Source: an uncultured Pelagibacteraceae bacterium (GTDB lineage: Bacteria; Pseudomonadota; Alphaproteobacteria; Pelagibacterales; Pelagibacteraceae). From it: 34,872 bases of DNA. The stretch lies in contig CACEBD010000006.1 of the NCBI GenBank assembly GCA_902557775.1, positions 1 through 34,872 of the forward strand. Direction: 5' to 3'. Below are positions 24,638 through 34,099 of the stretch, one piece after another (within the stretch, counting starts at the first letter, position 1; each line of letters opens with the position of its first letter). The notes under the pieces were generated by a model. It saw only the letters and a list, made by a program, of their open reading frames with translations, ran no database searches and had not been told where the DNA came from. A program made the position numbers and the translations under genes.

Positions 24638-26465
24638 AAGAAGCTTTAGATTTAGCTCTAGATAGCCTTTTTCTTTCGTGAGGATCTAAAATCAACTTTC
24701 TTAATCGGCAGGATTTAGGTGTTATCTCCAATGCTTCATCGGTATTTAATAAACTTAATTGTTCAGCAATAGCCATTTTTCTAACCGGTGTTAAAACAAC
24801 ATTTTCATCAGTATTTTGTGTTCTCATATTTGTTAATTTCTTTCCTTTCATTACATTAATTTCAAGATCTCCAGCTTTTGATGAAATACCCACAATCATT
24901 CCTCCATAAACAGGGTCATTATGAGTAACGAGCATTTCTCCTCTAGCTTGTAAATTAAAAATTGCAAACGCGACTGCCTTACCTGTTTCCATAGATATAA
25001 GAGCGCCATTTCTTCTCCCTTCCATTTCACCAGTGTAATCTCCATATGAATGAAAGATTCTATTTATAACTCCAGTCCCTTTAGTTAAAGTCAAAAATCT
25101 ACTTGTGTAACCCATTAAGCCTCTAGTTGGTGCATTAAAAATTAGTCTTTTCTTATTCTTGCCTGTATCTTTAAGATCAACAAGTTTACCTTTCCTTCTG
25201 TTCATTGAGTCAATGATTTTTGATGAGTATTCTTCATCTAAATCCATAGTGATCTCCTCAAATGGTTCTTGTTTTTTTCCATCATTATCCTCTTTAATTA
25301 ATACTTTTGGAGGACTAACAGTCATCTCAAATCCTTCACGCCTCATTTGGGTCAAAAGAATTTCTAACATTAACTCTCCACGACCACTTATTACAAATGA
25401 GTCTTTGTTAGAATTTTCCTCAAAAGTTATCCCAACATTATTTTCAGCTTCAAGAATTAGCCGTTCCCGAATCTGAGTGCTAGTCAATTTCTTTCCTTCC
25501 GTTCCAGCTAAAGGAGAGCTATTAACTGTTATTGTAATCGACATTGTTGGAGGATCAATCGGTGTTGCACTAATTGGTTTATTTAACTCTAAATCACAAA
25601 TTGTATCTGCTACGTTTGCTTTTTCTAAACCTGCAATTATAACTATATCTCCAGCTTCACCTGTTTGAATTGGTACTTTTTTAGTACCTTCATATCTAAA
25701 TATTTTTGTTAATCTTCCTTCATCAACTTTTTCACCATCAAGATTTATCGCTTTAATTTGTTGATTTGCTTTTGCAGTTCCCTGGGCAATTTTTCCAACT
25801 AAACTTCTACCTAAAAAACTGTCGGCATAAAGTAGAGTAGATAACATGGCAAAAGGCTTATTCTTGTCTAAATTAGTTGGAGAGACATGATTCATTATTA
25901 AATCAAGTAACGGAGTTAAATTCTCCCTAGGAGCATTAATATCATTAATGGCCCAACCTGATCTTCCACTAGCATACAATACTGGAAAATCTAATTGTTC
26001 TTCACTAGCATCTAAACTTACAAAAAGATCAAAAGTTTCGTCTAAAACTTCATTAGCTCTTTGATCGGATTTATCCAATTTATTTATAACCACTATTGGT
26101 TTTAAACCTTGTTTAAGGGCTTTAGCCAATACAAATTTTGTTTGAGGCATTACACCTTCCGAAGAGTCAATTAATAATAACGCTCCATCAGCCATATGCA
26201 AAACTCTTTCTACTTCAGCAGCAAAGTCTCTATGACCAGGAGTATCGATAATATTAATTCTTGAATTTTTCCAATTTATAGATGTAGGCTTTGCTAAAAT
26301 TGTTATACCCCTCTCTTTCTCTAATTCACCAGAGTCTAATATCCGCTCTTCAACATTTTCATTTTCTCTGAATGTACCGCTTTGTTTCATCAAACTATCA
26401 ATCAATGTTGTTTTTCCGTGATCTACATGAGCTATGATAGTTATATTTCTGATTGTATCTGTCAT
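24636..26465 (-). CDS. typA: Translational GTPase TypA/BipA
   Basis: 609 aa, full length. G-domain motifs are complete: AHVDHGKTT (G1), ERGITI (G2), DTPGH (G3) and NKLD (G4), followed by EF-Tu-like domain II and EF-G-like domains III and V, plus the TypA-specific C-terminal domain ending in a basic tail. It acts in ribosome assembly and stress or cold adaptation. The ATG (26465-26463) lies only 2 nt after the CCA end of the upstream initiator tRNA gene, so there is no room for a Shine-Dalgarno outside the tRNA itself. The N-terminal match to other TypA proteins makes a later start unlikely. Confidence 0.96.
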   Translation of the reverse strand: MTDTIRNITIIAHVDHGKTTLIDSLMKQSGTFRENENVEERILDSGELEKERGITILAKPTSINWKNSRINIIDTPGHRDFAAEVERVLHMADGALLLIDSSEGVMPQTKFVLAKALKQGLKPIVVINKLDKSDQRANEVLDETFDLFVSLDASEEQLDFPVLYASGRSGWAINDINAPRENLTPLLDLIMNHVSPTNLDKNKPFAMLSTLLYADSFLGRSLVGKIAQGTAKANQQIKAINLDGEKVDEGRLTKIFRYEGTKKVPIQTGEAGDIVIIAGLEKANVADTICDLELNKPISATPIDPPTMSITITVNSSPLAGTEGKKLTSTQIRERLILEAENNVGITFEENSNKDSFVISGRGELMLEILLTQMRREGFEMTVSPPKVLIKEDNDGKKQEPFEEITMDLDEEYSSKIIDSMNRRKGKLVDLKDTGKNKKRLIFNAPTRGLMGYTSRFLTLTKGTGVINRIFHSYGDYTGEMEGRRNGALISMETGKAVAFAIFNLQARGEMLVTHNDPVYGGMIVGISSKAGDLEINVMKGKKLTNMRTQNTDENVVLTPVRKMAIAEQLSLLNTDEALEITPKSCRLRKLILDPHERKRLSRAKSKAS

Positions 26466-26467
26466 TT

Positions 26468-26544
<77 letters not shown>

Positions 26545-26549
26545 TTAAA

Positions 26550-26753
26550 TTATTTTTTTTTAATATTAATAGCTTGAAGCTTATCCTTTTCTTCCTTGAT
26601 ATCGTAAGAAATTGTTTGTTCTTCTCTTAATATTCTTAATTTTGAATTTTCAAGAGCCGAAACATGTAGAAATATATCTTTTTTAGTTTTATCGTCAGTT
26701 ATAAATCCATAACCTTTTTTGGCGTTAAACCATTTTACTTTACCAGATGGCAT
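26550..26753 (-). CDS. Cold-shock domain protein
   Basis: 67 aa from the ATG at 26753, chosen because GAGG lies about 8 nt upstream and the CspA family begins 'MPSGKVKWFNAKKGYGFI'; a further ATG at 26768 would add five residues. RNP1 'KGYGFI' and RNP2-like 'DIFLHVSA' define an OB-fold that binds single-stranded RNA and DNA. It probably acts as an RNA chaperone. It lies between rpsU and the initiator tRNA in a run of translation genes. Confidence 0.92.
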   Translation of the reverse strand: MPSGKVKWFNAKKGYGFITDDKTKKDIFLHVSALENSKLRILREEQTISYDIKEEKDKLQAINIKKK

Positions 26754-26781
26754 TGTTAATCCTCTCATTTGATTTAATAAG

Positions 26782-26976
26782 TTAATATCTATTTTTTAGT
26801 TTTTGGAGTTTTTTAATTCTTTTAATGTTTTCTGTCTGAACTCTTTTTTTCTTCTCTGATGGTTTTTCATAAGTACTTTTCATTTTCATTACTTTAAAAA
26901 AACCTTCTTTTTGAAGTTTTCTTTTAAGAACTCTTATAGCCTGTTCTACATTGTTATCTTTGACATCTATTTTAAT
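26782..26976 (-). CDS. rpsU: 30S ribosomal protein S21 with apparent ATT start
   Basis: 64 aa. The sequence 'IKIDVKDNNVEQAIRVLKRK', 'EGFFKVMKMKSTYEKPSEKK' is clearly S21 of the alphaproteobacterial type with a basic C-terminal tail. No ATG, GTG or TTG occurs in frame between an upstream stop (26989-26991) and the first Met about 30 codons in, which would delete the conserved N-terminus. A strong GGAGG lies 5 nt before an in-frame ATT at 26974-26976, so ATT is the best start. S21 joins the small subunit last and influences initiation. It lies 51 nt after trcR and before csp. Confidence 0.85.
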   Translation of the reverse strand: MKIDVKDNNVEQAIRVLKRKLQKEGFFKVMKMKSTYEKPSEKKKRVQTENIKRIKKLQKLKNRY

Positions 26977-27011
26977 AAAAACCTCCGGTTAATTTTCATG
27001 GTTGTTATCAT
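26967..27011 (-). other. 14-codon upstream ORF overlapping the rpsU start
   Basis: An ATG at 27011-27009 (and a second in frame at 26999-26997) opens a short frame, 'MITTMKINRRFLLK', that runs through the rpsU Shine-Dalgarno and stops with TAG (26967-26969) eight bases into rpsU. Translation of it could deliver terminating ribosomes to the ATT start. No start-site signal of its own is obvious, so it may be chance. Confidence 0.3.
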
Positions 27012-27027
27012 TTGGTTCTTCTTTTGT

Positions 27028-27609
27028 CTATAGAGCTGCTTGCGCTTTTTTTTCCTCTCTAATTTTAGCTTTTTTCTCTCTTTCAACTCGTCTCTTAGCT
27101 TTTTCTAAACTTTTTTGAAAAGATTCTTGTGAACATAAAGCTAATATTACTGGATCTCGGGCTTTTAAATTTGAAAAATTCCAATAGCTTCTTTTTCTTA
27201 TTAGAGAAACAGTTCCTTTAGTGCTACCAACGAGTTTAGATATTTGACCGTCTGTTAACTCAGGAGCATTTTTACATAACCACAAAATAGCATCGGGTCT
27301 ATCTTGTCTTTTTGATAATGGAGTATATTTAGGTTTTTTTCTTTCTTTGACCTCTACTTTATCTAATTTTTTTAACAACTTTAATTTTTTTGTTGGATCC
27401 TTAGAACAAGTCTCTATTTCTTCACGAGAAAGCTGTCCTGCTAAAATTGGATTATAAGCTTTTATGCCTTTAGCAACGTCTCCGTCTGCAATACCTTTAA
27501 TTTCTAATTCATGCAAATTGCAAAATTCTGCGATTTGTTTAAAAGTTAGAGTGGTATTTTCTACTAACCAAACAGCAGTAGCTTTTGGCATAAATGGTGT
27601 TTCAGTCAT
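27028..27609 (-). CDS. trcR: Cell cycle transcriptional regulator TrcR (DUF1013)
   Basis: 193 aa. The N-terminal 'MPKATAVWLVENTTLTFKQI' and 'LHELEIKGIADGDVAKGI', then 'RPDAILWLCKNAPELTDGQI', are conserved in the alphaproteobacterial DUF1013 family, named TrcR after its role in cell-cycle transcription. Two helix-turn-helix-like segments are visible (about residues 18-45 and 112-145), and the C-terminus is a long basic helix. The start lies 3 nt after the rpmE stop, so rpmE and trcR are co-transcribed. Confidence 0.88.
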   Translation of the reverse strand: MTETPFMPKATAVWLVENTTLTFKQIAEFCNLHELEIKGIADGDVAKGIKAYNPILAGQLSREEIETCSKDPTKKLKLLKKLDKVEVKERKKPKYTPLSKRQDRPDAILWLCKNAPELTDGQISKLVGSTKGTVSLIRKRSYWNFSNLKARDPVILALCSQESFQKSLEKAKRRVEREKKAKIREEKKAQAAL

Positions 27610-27612
27610 AGT

Positions 27613-27837
27613 TTATTTTTTTGTTCTTAGATTACTAAATTTTTTGTTATATTTGCTTACTCTTCCTTTATCTAAAATTTTTTGTGTTCCGCCTGTCCAA
27701 GCATAGTGAGATTTAGGATCAATATCTAACTTGAGTACATCATTTTCTTTACCCCAAGTAGACCTTGTCTCAAACTCAGAGCCATCAGTCATTACAACTT
27801 TTATTTTATGATATTTAGGATGTATGTTTTTTTTCAT
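27613..27837 (-). CDS. rpmE: 50S ribosomal protein L31
   Basis: 74 aa starting '[20 protein letters not shown]', with '[14 protein letters not shown]' and a basic C-terminus. It lacks the Cys residues of zinc-type L31, as is usual in alphaproteobacteria. It sits 28 nt after suhB and 3 nt before trcR on the same strand. Confidence 0.95.
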   Translation of the reverse strand: MKKNIHPKYHKIKVVMTDGSEFETRSTWGKENDVLKLDIDPKSHYAWTGGTQKILDKGRVSKYNKKFSNLRTKK

Positions 27838-27865
27838 CAGCGGAGTTTTATATTAATAATTGTTT

Positions 27866-28669
27866 TTACTCAATATCTTTTTTATTTATTAATCTTGCAA
27901 ATTCCTCATGAATATCTGAATTTGATGCAATAATATTCTTCTTTACGCTGTTGATTTTATCTTCGTCAAAAAAATTAACAAATCCCCCAGCCTCTTTAAT
28001 TAAAATAATACCAGCAGCTATATCCCAATAATTTAATTCTCTCTGCCAATATCCATCAAATCTACCACAAGCAACATAAGCCATATCAAGAGCAGCACTT
28101 CCAAATTTTCTTACATTAGAAACTTTTTTCGAAACATTTATATATTCTGAAAAAATCTTATCTTTAATATTACTTACATATTTTGGACCACCAGTTACAA
28201 TTAGAGAGTCAGACATCTTCTTTTTATTTGATACTCTAATCCTAGAGTTATTTAAAAAAGCCCCGTTTCCTTTCTCTGCTAAAAACATCTCATTTGTAAT
28301 GGGGTTAAAAATTACTCCACATATAACCTCATTGTTTTCTTCAAAAGCAATTGAAATAGCAAATTGAGGAATACCATTTAAAAAATTTATAGTTCCATCA
28401 ATTGGATCTATAATCCATCTGTTTTGAGTATTGGATTTATTTATGTGTCCAGCTTCCTCTGTAATTATACCATAATCAGGATGAGCTTTTTGAAGTTCAT
28501 CAATAATAATTTTTTCAGTTCTTTTATCTGCAGAAGTTACAAAATCACCTGGAGCTTTAGTCGAGACTTGTAAATTTTCTATTTCTCCAAAATCTCTTAT
28601 TAATGCTTTTGATGCTTTTTGACATGCTTTAATTATTAAATTAATTTTCGGTGAATTTAATCTCATCAA
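27866..28669 (-). CDS. suhB: Inositol monophosphatase family protein (SuhB-like)
   Basis: 267 aa. 'IDPIDGTINFLNGIPQFAIS' (about residues 90-110) and the C-terminal 'ELNYWDIAAGIILIKEAGG' are the two metal-binding motifs of the IMPase family (D-P-x-D-G-T and W-D-x-A-A-G). The upstream Glu of 'ITEEAG' completes the Mg site. It dephosphorylates inositol phosphate or similar sugar phosphates; SuhB also affects rRNA transcription in other bacteria. It overlaps efp by 4 nt, so translation is coupled. Confidence 0.92.
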   Translation of the reverse strand: MMRLNSPKINLIIKACQKASKALIRDFGEIENLQVSTKAPGDFVTSADKRTEKIIIDELQKAHPDYGIITEEAGHINKSNTQNRWIIDPIDGTINFLNGIPQFAISIAFEENNEVICGVIFNPITNEMFLAEKGNGAFLNNSRIRVSNKKKMSDSLIVTGGPKYVSNIKDKIFSEYINVSKKVSNVRKFGSAALDMAYVACGRFDGYWQRELNYWDIAAGIILIKEAGGFVNFFDEDKINSVKKNIIASNSDIHEEFARLINKKDIE

Positions 28670-29229
28670 TTTACTCTTTTTACGTATTCTAATGTTCGAG
28701 TATCAATTATAATTTTTTCTCCACTTTCAATGAATGGTGGAACATTAATTTTTATTCCACAGTCAAGTATTGCAGGCTTGTAAGAGGAAGAAGCAGTTTG
28801 ATTTTTTATTGCAGCATCAGTTGTTGCAATTGTACACTCAATGTTATTTGGCAACTCCATAGATATCGGTTTTTCTTCCATAAATGAAATAGTGACTTCT
28901 AAATTTTCTTTTAACAGTTTAAACTGTTCTCCAGTAATTGTTTTAGGTATTTCTACTTGTTCAAAATTTGAGTTATCCATAAAATGGCAATTATCACCAT
29001 CTATGTATAAAAAATTAAATTTTTTTTCATCAACTTCCGCTTTTTCTACAGTTTCACTTGATCTAAATCTCTCGTTCAATTTTGTTCCCTTAACAACACT
29101 TTTTAATTCTACTTGATTAAAAGCTCCGCCTTTACCCGGTTTAACATGTTGGGTTTTTAGAACATTCCAATAGTCGTTCTTATGTTCTATTATCATTCCA
29201 GGTTTTATTTCGTTAGCAGTAATTTTCAT
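28666..29229 (-). CDS. efp: Elongation factor P
   Basis: 187 aa, full length, with the three beta-barrel domains expected. The loop 'VKPGKGGAF' (Lys33) corresponds to the modified Lys34 of E. coli EF-P, which stimulates peptide-bond formation at polyproline. The C-terminal 'GIKINVPPFIESGEKI' is the domain III signature. It overlaps thiE and suhB by 4 nt at each end. Confidence 0.95.
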   Translation of the reverse strand: MKITANEIKPGMIIEHKNDYWNVLKTQHVKPGKGGAFNQVELKSVVKGTKLNERFRSSETVEKAEVDEKKFNFLYIDGDNCHFMDNSNFEQVEIPKTITGEQFKLLKENLEVTISFMEEKPISMELPNNIECTIATTDAAIKNQTASSSYKPAILDCGIKINVPPFIESGEKIIIDTRTLEYVKRVN

Positions 29230-29828
29230 TTAAATTTTTTAATCGCTTGTTCAGGTTTTAATTTTGGGTTATCCCAAATAAAACTTGATAATGCAATATA
29301 TTTTGCACCAGCGACAATCAATTTTCTGTAATTGATATTATTAATACCACCAATAACTACAATTGGTTTTTTTATATTTTTTTTTGCCCATTTTAAAATA
29401 TTTAAATTTGCTTTTTTAGCACTTGGTTTAAGTCTTGACTTAAAAAATGATCCAAAAGCAATATAATCTGCTTTATTATCAATAGCATTATTTGCAAGGA
29501 TTTTAGAATTATGACATGTAATTCCCAATATCTTTCCTTTAAGTTTTTTTCTTGCAACTTTAAAAGAACCATCAAGTTGACCCATATGACAGCCATCAAC
29601 TTTAATTTTAGAAGCTAAAATAAAATTGTCATTAATGATAAACTTAACCTTATGCTTAGTGGTAATCTTAATAATTCTTTTAGAAAAATTTAGAAGTTTT
29701 TTTTGGCTCAAATTTTTTAATCTTAATTGAAAAAACTTCACATTCTTAAACGACAATACTTTATCTAAACAAGCGAAAAAATTATCATCAATTTTATTAG
29801 GTGAAATTAAATATACTAATTTCTTCAA
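29226..29828 (-). CDS. thiE: Thiamine-phosphate synthase
   Basis: 200 aa, TIM-barrel. 'DGCHMGQLDGS' is the conserved H-x-G-Q-x-D segment, 'GITCHN' follows, 'ADYIAFGSFFKSRLKP' binds the phosphate, and 'PIVVIGGINNIN' ends the barrel. It joins HMP pyrophosphate and thiazole phosphate to thiamine phosphate. SAR11 strains are known to need a pyrimidine precursor but keep late thiamine steps, which fits. The family also contains TenI-like regulators, so some caution is due. Confidence 0.83.
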   Translation of the reverse strand: MKKLVYLISPNKIDDNFFACLDKVLSFKNVKFFQLRLKNLSQKKLLNFSKRIIKITTKHKVKFIINDNFILASKIKVDGCHMGQLDGSFKVARKKLKGKILGITCHNSKILANNAIDNKADYIAFGSFFKSRLKPSAKKANLNILKWAKKNIKKPIVVIGGINNINYRKLIVAGAKYIALSSFIWDNPKLKPEQAIKKFK

Positions 29829-29833
29829 ATGTT

Positions 29834-30850
29834 TTAGGCCGCAAATTCTTTCTCTAATTCTTCAGACCACTCCCCTTTAGATGACAGACCATTCATTTTA
29901 GCTCTATGGTTAAAGGCTTTTTGAATATTTTCTGTATTTTCTTGATTTTTTCCAAATTCCTTTAATGCACTTGCTTGCAAGCCTCTTCCATAAGAGAAAG
30001 TAATTAAAAAATTACTATCATTTATTTTGTTTATTTCATTAAGATTTTTACTAGACTCTATTTCTGACTGCCCGCCAGATAAAAAAGCTATGCCTGGTAC
30101 TTCAGATGGAACATTTTTTTTTAAACAATCTAAAGTTTTTTTTGCAATTTCTTCAGAATTAGATTTATCTTTGCACTCCAAGCCAGGTATAATCATATTA
30201 GGTTTAAGAACAGTTCCTTTCAAATCAACTTTATGTATTTCTAGCTCATTATAACATTCATTAAGTACATTTGTTGTAACTTGATAGCATTTATCAATAT
30301 TGTGTGAACCATCCATCAAAACTTCTGGTTCGACTATCGGCACCATTTTAGCTTCTTGAACTAAAGCAGCGTATCTTGCTAATGTGTGAGCATTAGACTT
30401 AATAGATTGGGCAGATGGAAATTTATCTGAAATTTTATAGACAGCTCTCCATTTAGTAAATCTTGCACCTAAGTCATAATACTCTTTTAATCTTTCGCGT
30501 AATCCATCTAAACCCTCTGTTACAGTTTCATCACTAGATCCGGCAAGAGGTTTAGCACCTTTATCAACTTTTATTCCTGGTAAAGCTCCATGTTTAGAAA
30601 TTAATTCTGGAATTGATGGACCTAAGGTAGTTTTTTGTCTTATTGTTTCATCAAATAAGATTACTCCCCCAATAAAATCCTTCATAGCACTTGAATTAAA
30701 AAGAGTTTGTCTAAAATTAAGTCTATTTTTTTCTATATTTTCGACATTTATACTTTTAAATCTTTTAGCTATTGTTCCAGTGCTTTCATCTGCAGCAAGA
30801 ATACCTTTTCCTTTAGTGCACATTTTTTTAGCAATTTCATTTAATGTCAT
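29834..30850 (-). CDS. Class I fructose-bisphosphate aldolase
   Basis: 338 aa. 'GKGILAADESTGTIAKRF' near the start and 'VDLKGTVLKPNMIIPG' with the Schiff-base Lys (about residue 220) are diagnostic for eukaryote-type class I aldolase. 'PGIAFLSGGQSEIES' follows. It cleaves fructose 1,6-bisphosphate or makes it in gluconeogenesis and needs no metal. It sits 9 nt from pgk and 5 nt from thiE. Confidence 0.94.
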   Translation of the reverse strand: MTLNEIAKKMCTKGKGILAADESTGTIAKRFKSINVENIEKNRLNFRQTLFNSSAMKDFIGGVILFDETIRQKTTLGPSIPELISKHGALPGIKVDKGAKPLAGSSDETVTEGLDGLRERLKEYYDLGARFTKWRAVYKISDKFPSAQSIKSNAHTLARYAALVQEAKMVPIVEPEVLMDGSHNIDKCYQVTTNVLNECYNELEIHKVDLKGTVLKPNMIIPGLECKDKSNSEEIAKKTLDCLKKNVPSEVPGIAFLSGGQSEIESSKNLNEINKINDSNFLITFSYGRGLQASALKEFGKNQENTENIQKAFNHRAKMNGLSSKGEWSEELEKEFAA

Positions 30851-30859
30851 AGCGATTAT

Positions 30860-32050
30860 TTATTTTAAAACACTTATACCAGGCAAGTCTTTTCCTTCTA
30901 AGTACTCTAAAAATGCTCCTCCTGCTGTTGATAAGTGAGAGAAAGTAAGTTTGGCATTACTTTTATTTATTGCTGCGAGAGTATCTCCACCTCCAAGAAT
31001 AGATATTAAAGATTTTTCAATAGTATTTTTAGAGATATTTTCTGCAATCGATAACGTGCCTTTTAAGAAGTTCTTATTTTCAAAATACCCAGCTGGTCCA
31101 TTCCACAAAACAGTATTTGACTCGTCAATCTTTCTTTTAATTTTTTTGATTGTATTGAAGCCAATATCTAAAATTATTTCATTTTCTAGAATCTCATCAA
31201 GATTTTTATTTTTACCAGTTCCTTTAAAGTCTGTTCCTACCATGCAATCTTCAGGTATTAAAATTTCACAATTATGTTCTTCTGCTTTTTTATAAATATT
31301 TGCTATTATCTCTTTTGAATTTTTTTCAATTAAAGATTTACCAACTTTTAAATTCTTATGAAAGAAGAAATTATTAGCCATTGCCCCAACAATTACTATA
31401 TTGTTTACTTTTTTTAAAAGACTAGAAATAACATTAATCTTTGTAGAAATTTTTGATCCTCCGATAATGCAAGTGACTGGTTCCTTTTTATTTTTTATTA
31501 CAAGATTTATTGCCGTTATTTCTTTTTTTAATAACGGACCAGCATAACTTTTTTTTACAAATTTTGTTATACTATGCACAGAAGCTTGTTTTCTATGAGA
31601 GCACGAAAATGCATCATTAATATAAATGTTCCCAAGTTCACCTAACTTTTTCGAAAAATCTTGGTTATCTTCGTTTTCTTCTTTAAAAAATCTTATATTT
31701 TCAATTAATATTACCTCACCCCCTTTTAGGTGAGAAAATTTTTTTTTAGTTTGATCATCAAAAGTTCCTCTAAAAAAATAAACATTAGTTTTAAGCGCAT
31801 CTTTGAGATATTTGTAGATAGGTATTAAAGACAGGTCGGGGACATTAATTCCTTTTGGTCGACCTAAATGACTTATAATTATAATTTTTGCTTTTTTTTC
31901 AATTAGTCTATTTATAAATGGTAAACATAAAATTATTCTTGTATCATCTCTTATAACTTTGTCTTTTATTGGAACATTTAAATCTAATCTAAGAATTATC
32001 TTTTGATCTTTGATTTCTAAATCATCAGGAAAGAAATTTATTTCGCCCAT
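30860..32050 (-). CDS. pgk: Phosphoglycerate kinase
   Basis: 396 aa, full length. 'RLDLNVPI', 'IISHLGRPKG', 'GPLLKKEI' and the nucleotide-binding 'LGGGDTLAAI' near the C-terminus are all present. It transfers phosphate between 1,3-bisphosphoglycerate and ADP. It is 9 nt from tkt; in many alphaproteobacteria a gap (GAPDH) gene lies between these two, but not here. Confidence 0.96.
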   Translation of the reverse strand: MGEINFFPDDLEIKDQKIILRLDLNVPIKDKVIRDDTRIILCLPFINRLIEKKAKIIIISHLGRPKGINVPDLSLIPIYKYLKDALKTNVYFFRGTFDDQTKKKFSHLKGGEVILIENIRFFKEENEDNQDFSKKLGELGNIYINDAFSCSHRKQASVHSITKFVKKSYAGPLLKKEITAINLVIKNKKEPVTCIIGGSKISTKINVISSLLKKVNNIVIVGAMANNFFFHKNLKVGKSLIEKNSKEIIANIYKKAEEHNCEILIPEDCMVGTDFKGTGKNKNLDEILENEIILDIGFNTIKKIKRKIDESNTVLWNGPAGYFENKNFLKGTLSIAENISKNTIEKSLISILGGGDTLAAINKSNAKLTFSHLSTAGGAFLEYLEGKDLPGISVLK

Positions 32051-32059
32051 CGACTTCTA

Positions 32060-34042
32060 TTACTCTCTCAATTTTTTTTGAATAAAATTTGTTATATCTT
32101 CCTCTGATAATTTAAAATGTTTGTAAACTTCTTTGTAAGGAGCACTTTCACCAAATTTATTTATGCCTAAATTGGCACCTTTATTTTTTATATATTTTTG
32201 CCAAGACATTACACTTCCAGCTTCTAATGTGATGATCAATGAGTTTTCTTCTAAAATATCTTTCCGGTAATCTTCAGGTTGTTTATCAAAAAGCTCCATA
32301 CATGGCATTGAAACTACTTTTGAGTGGATATTGTTTTCTTTAAGTTTATCTTGAACTTTTAAGGCTAGTTCTACCTCAGTACCTGAAGCAACCAATGTTA
32401 CATTGCTCTCATGCGAAGTTAAATTAACTACATAGGCTCCTTTTTCACATTTATTCTCTTTAGAATTGCTTGGATTAACGTAAGGAACTTTTTGTCTCGA
32501 TAAAGCAATTGCACTTGGGGTATTTGAACTTTTTAAAGCTATTTCCCAACATTCAAATGTTTCATTAATATCTGCTGGCCTGAAGACATTTAAATTCGGA
32601 ATTGCTCTTAACCCAGTTAGTTGTTCTATAGGTTGGTGAGTAGGACCATCTTCACCAAGACCAATCGAGTCGTGTGAAAAAACATAAATTACCTTAAGAC
32701 CCATTAAAGCAGAGAGTCTTATAGAGGGTTTACAATAATCTGAGAATATTAAAAATGTTCCGCCATAAGGTATTATACCTCCATAAAGTGCTAAACCATT
32801 CATAACCGCTGCCATACCATGTTCTCGAACTCCGTAATGAATATAATTTCCATTGAAATTTTTAGAATTAATAATTTTAGAATTATTTGTTTTTGTATTA
32901 TTAGAACCACTTAAATCTGCAGACCCACCTATTAATTCAGGAAGAAAAGCAGAAATTTTTTCTATAGCGGCCATTGAGCATTGTCGTGTAGCTAAACTTG
33001 GCTTAGATTCAAAATGTTTATCTTTTTCTTGATGAATTAAATTTTCTAAACCGTTCAAATCCAATTTCTCATTAACACTGTTAAGCTCACTTTTAATTTT
33101 AGGATTTTTTTTATTCACTGTTTCAAGCCATTTATTTTCTAGTTGCTCACCCTTGTTACCTATATTTCTCCATTCATCCAGTATTTCTTGTGGCACCTCA
33201 AATGGCTGGTTGTTCCATTTTAGCTTTTTTCTCACTAAAGCTATTTCCTCATCTCCTAAAGGGGAGCCGTGAGAGGAAGCTTTACCAGATTTATTAGGTG
33301 ATCCAAATCCTATTATAGTTTTACAAGATATTATTGTAGGTTTTTTTGATTTTGATGCTTTTGTGATCGCTTTTGAAATTTGTTTTTCATTGTGACCGTT
33401 TACTTCTATGAAACTCCAACCGTACGACTCAAATCTCTTTTTGTAATTATCTGAAACACTAAGCGATGTTGAACCGTCAATTGAAATTTTATTGTTGTCA
33501 AAAAAAACTATTAAATTCTTTAATTTTAGATGACCAGCTAAACTCATTGCTTCATGACTAATTCCCTCCATTAAGTCTCCGTCGCTCGCAATTACATAGG
33601 TTTTGTTATTAATGACAGAAGAACTAAATTTTTTTCTGAATATTTCTTCTGCTATTGCCATACCAACAGCGTTGGCCAATCCTTGACCTAAAGGTCCTGT
33701 GGTGGTTTCAATTCCAGTTCCTTTTTTATACTCTGGATGTCCAGCACAAATAGAATTCAATTGTCTAAAGTTTTTTATGTCTTCAATTGAAATACTTTTA
33801 TAACCGCACAGGTAAAGTAGAGAGTAAAGCAGCATTGAACCATGTCCTGCAGACAAAATAAATCTATCTCTGTTAATCCAATTTGGATTTTTTGGATTAA
33901 ACCTCAGGTGGTATTTAAATAAAACTGTAGCCACATCCGCCATACCCATAGGCATTCCAGGATGACCAGAATTTGCTTTTTGTACAGCATCGATAGATAA
34001 AAACCTTACTGCGTTAGATAATTGATTTAATTTTATGCTCAC
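32060..34042 (-). CDS. tkt: Transketolase
   Basis: 660 aa, full length, starting with GTG at 34042. '[14 protein letters not shown]' near the start, '[19 protein letters not shown]' for TPP and Mg, and '[15 protein letters not shown]' in the pyrimidine-binding domain are canonical. It moves two-carbon units in the pentose phosphate pathway. It is the first gene of a long - strand run; the N-terminal match to E. coli transketolase supports the GTG. Confidence 0.96.
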   Translation of the reverse strand: MSIKLNQLSNAVRFLSIDAVQKANSGHPGMPMGMADVATVLFKYHLRFNPKNPNWINRDRFILSAGHGSMLLYSLLYLCGYKSISIEDIKNFRQLNSICAGHPEYKKGTGIETTTGPLGQGLANAVGMAIAEEIFRKKFSSSVINNKTYVIASDGDLMEGISHEAMSLAGHLKLKNLIVFFDNNKISIDGSTSLSVSDNYKKRFESYGWSFIEVNGHNEKQISKAITKASKSKKPTIISCKTIIGFGSPNKSGKASSHGSPLGDEEIALVRKKLKWNNQPFEVPQEILDEWRNIGNKGEQLENKWLETVNKKNPKIKSELNSVNEKLDLNGLENLIHQEKDKHFESKPSLATRQCSMAAIEKISAFLPELIGGSADLSGSNNTKTNNSKIINSKNFNGNYIHYGVREHGMAAVMNGLALYGGIIPYGGTFLIFSDYCKPSIRLSALMGLKVIYVFSHDSIGLGEDGPTHQPIEQLTGLRAIPNLNVFRPADINETFECWEIALKSSNTPSAIALSRQKVPYVNPSNSKENKCEKGAYVVNLTSHESNVTLVASGTEVELALKVQDKLKENNIHSKVVSMPCMELFDKQPEDYRKDILEENSLIITLEAGSVMSWQKYIKNKGANLGINKFGESAPYKEVYKHFKLSEEDITNFIQKKLRE

Positions 34043-34051
34043 TTTTAATTA

Positions 34052-34080
34052 CGTATATAGACTTAAAGTAAGTATATCAA
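34052..34080 (-). promoter_or_regulatory. Candidate promoter for tkt and downstream - strand genes
   Basis: Read on the - strand, TTGATA (34080-34075) and TATACG (34057-34052) are separated by 17 nt. A start 6-8 nt beyond would fall only a few bases before the tkt GTG, giving a leaderless or nearly leaderless mRNA. No Shine-Dalgarno is seen before the GTG, which agrees with that. The region is AT-rich, so chance matches are possible. Confidence 0.38.
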
Positions 34081-34099
34081 TAATATGATATAAAATATT

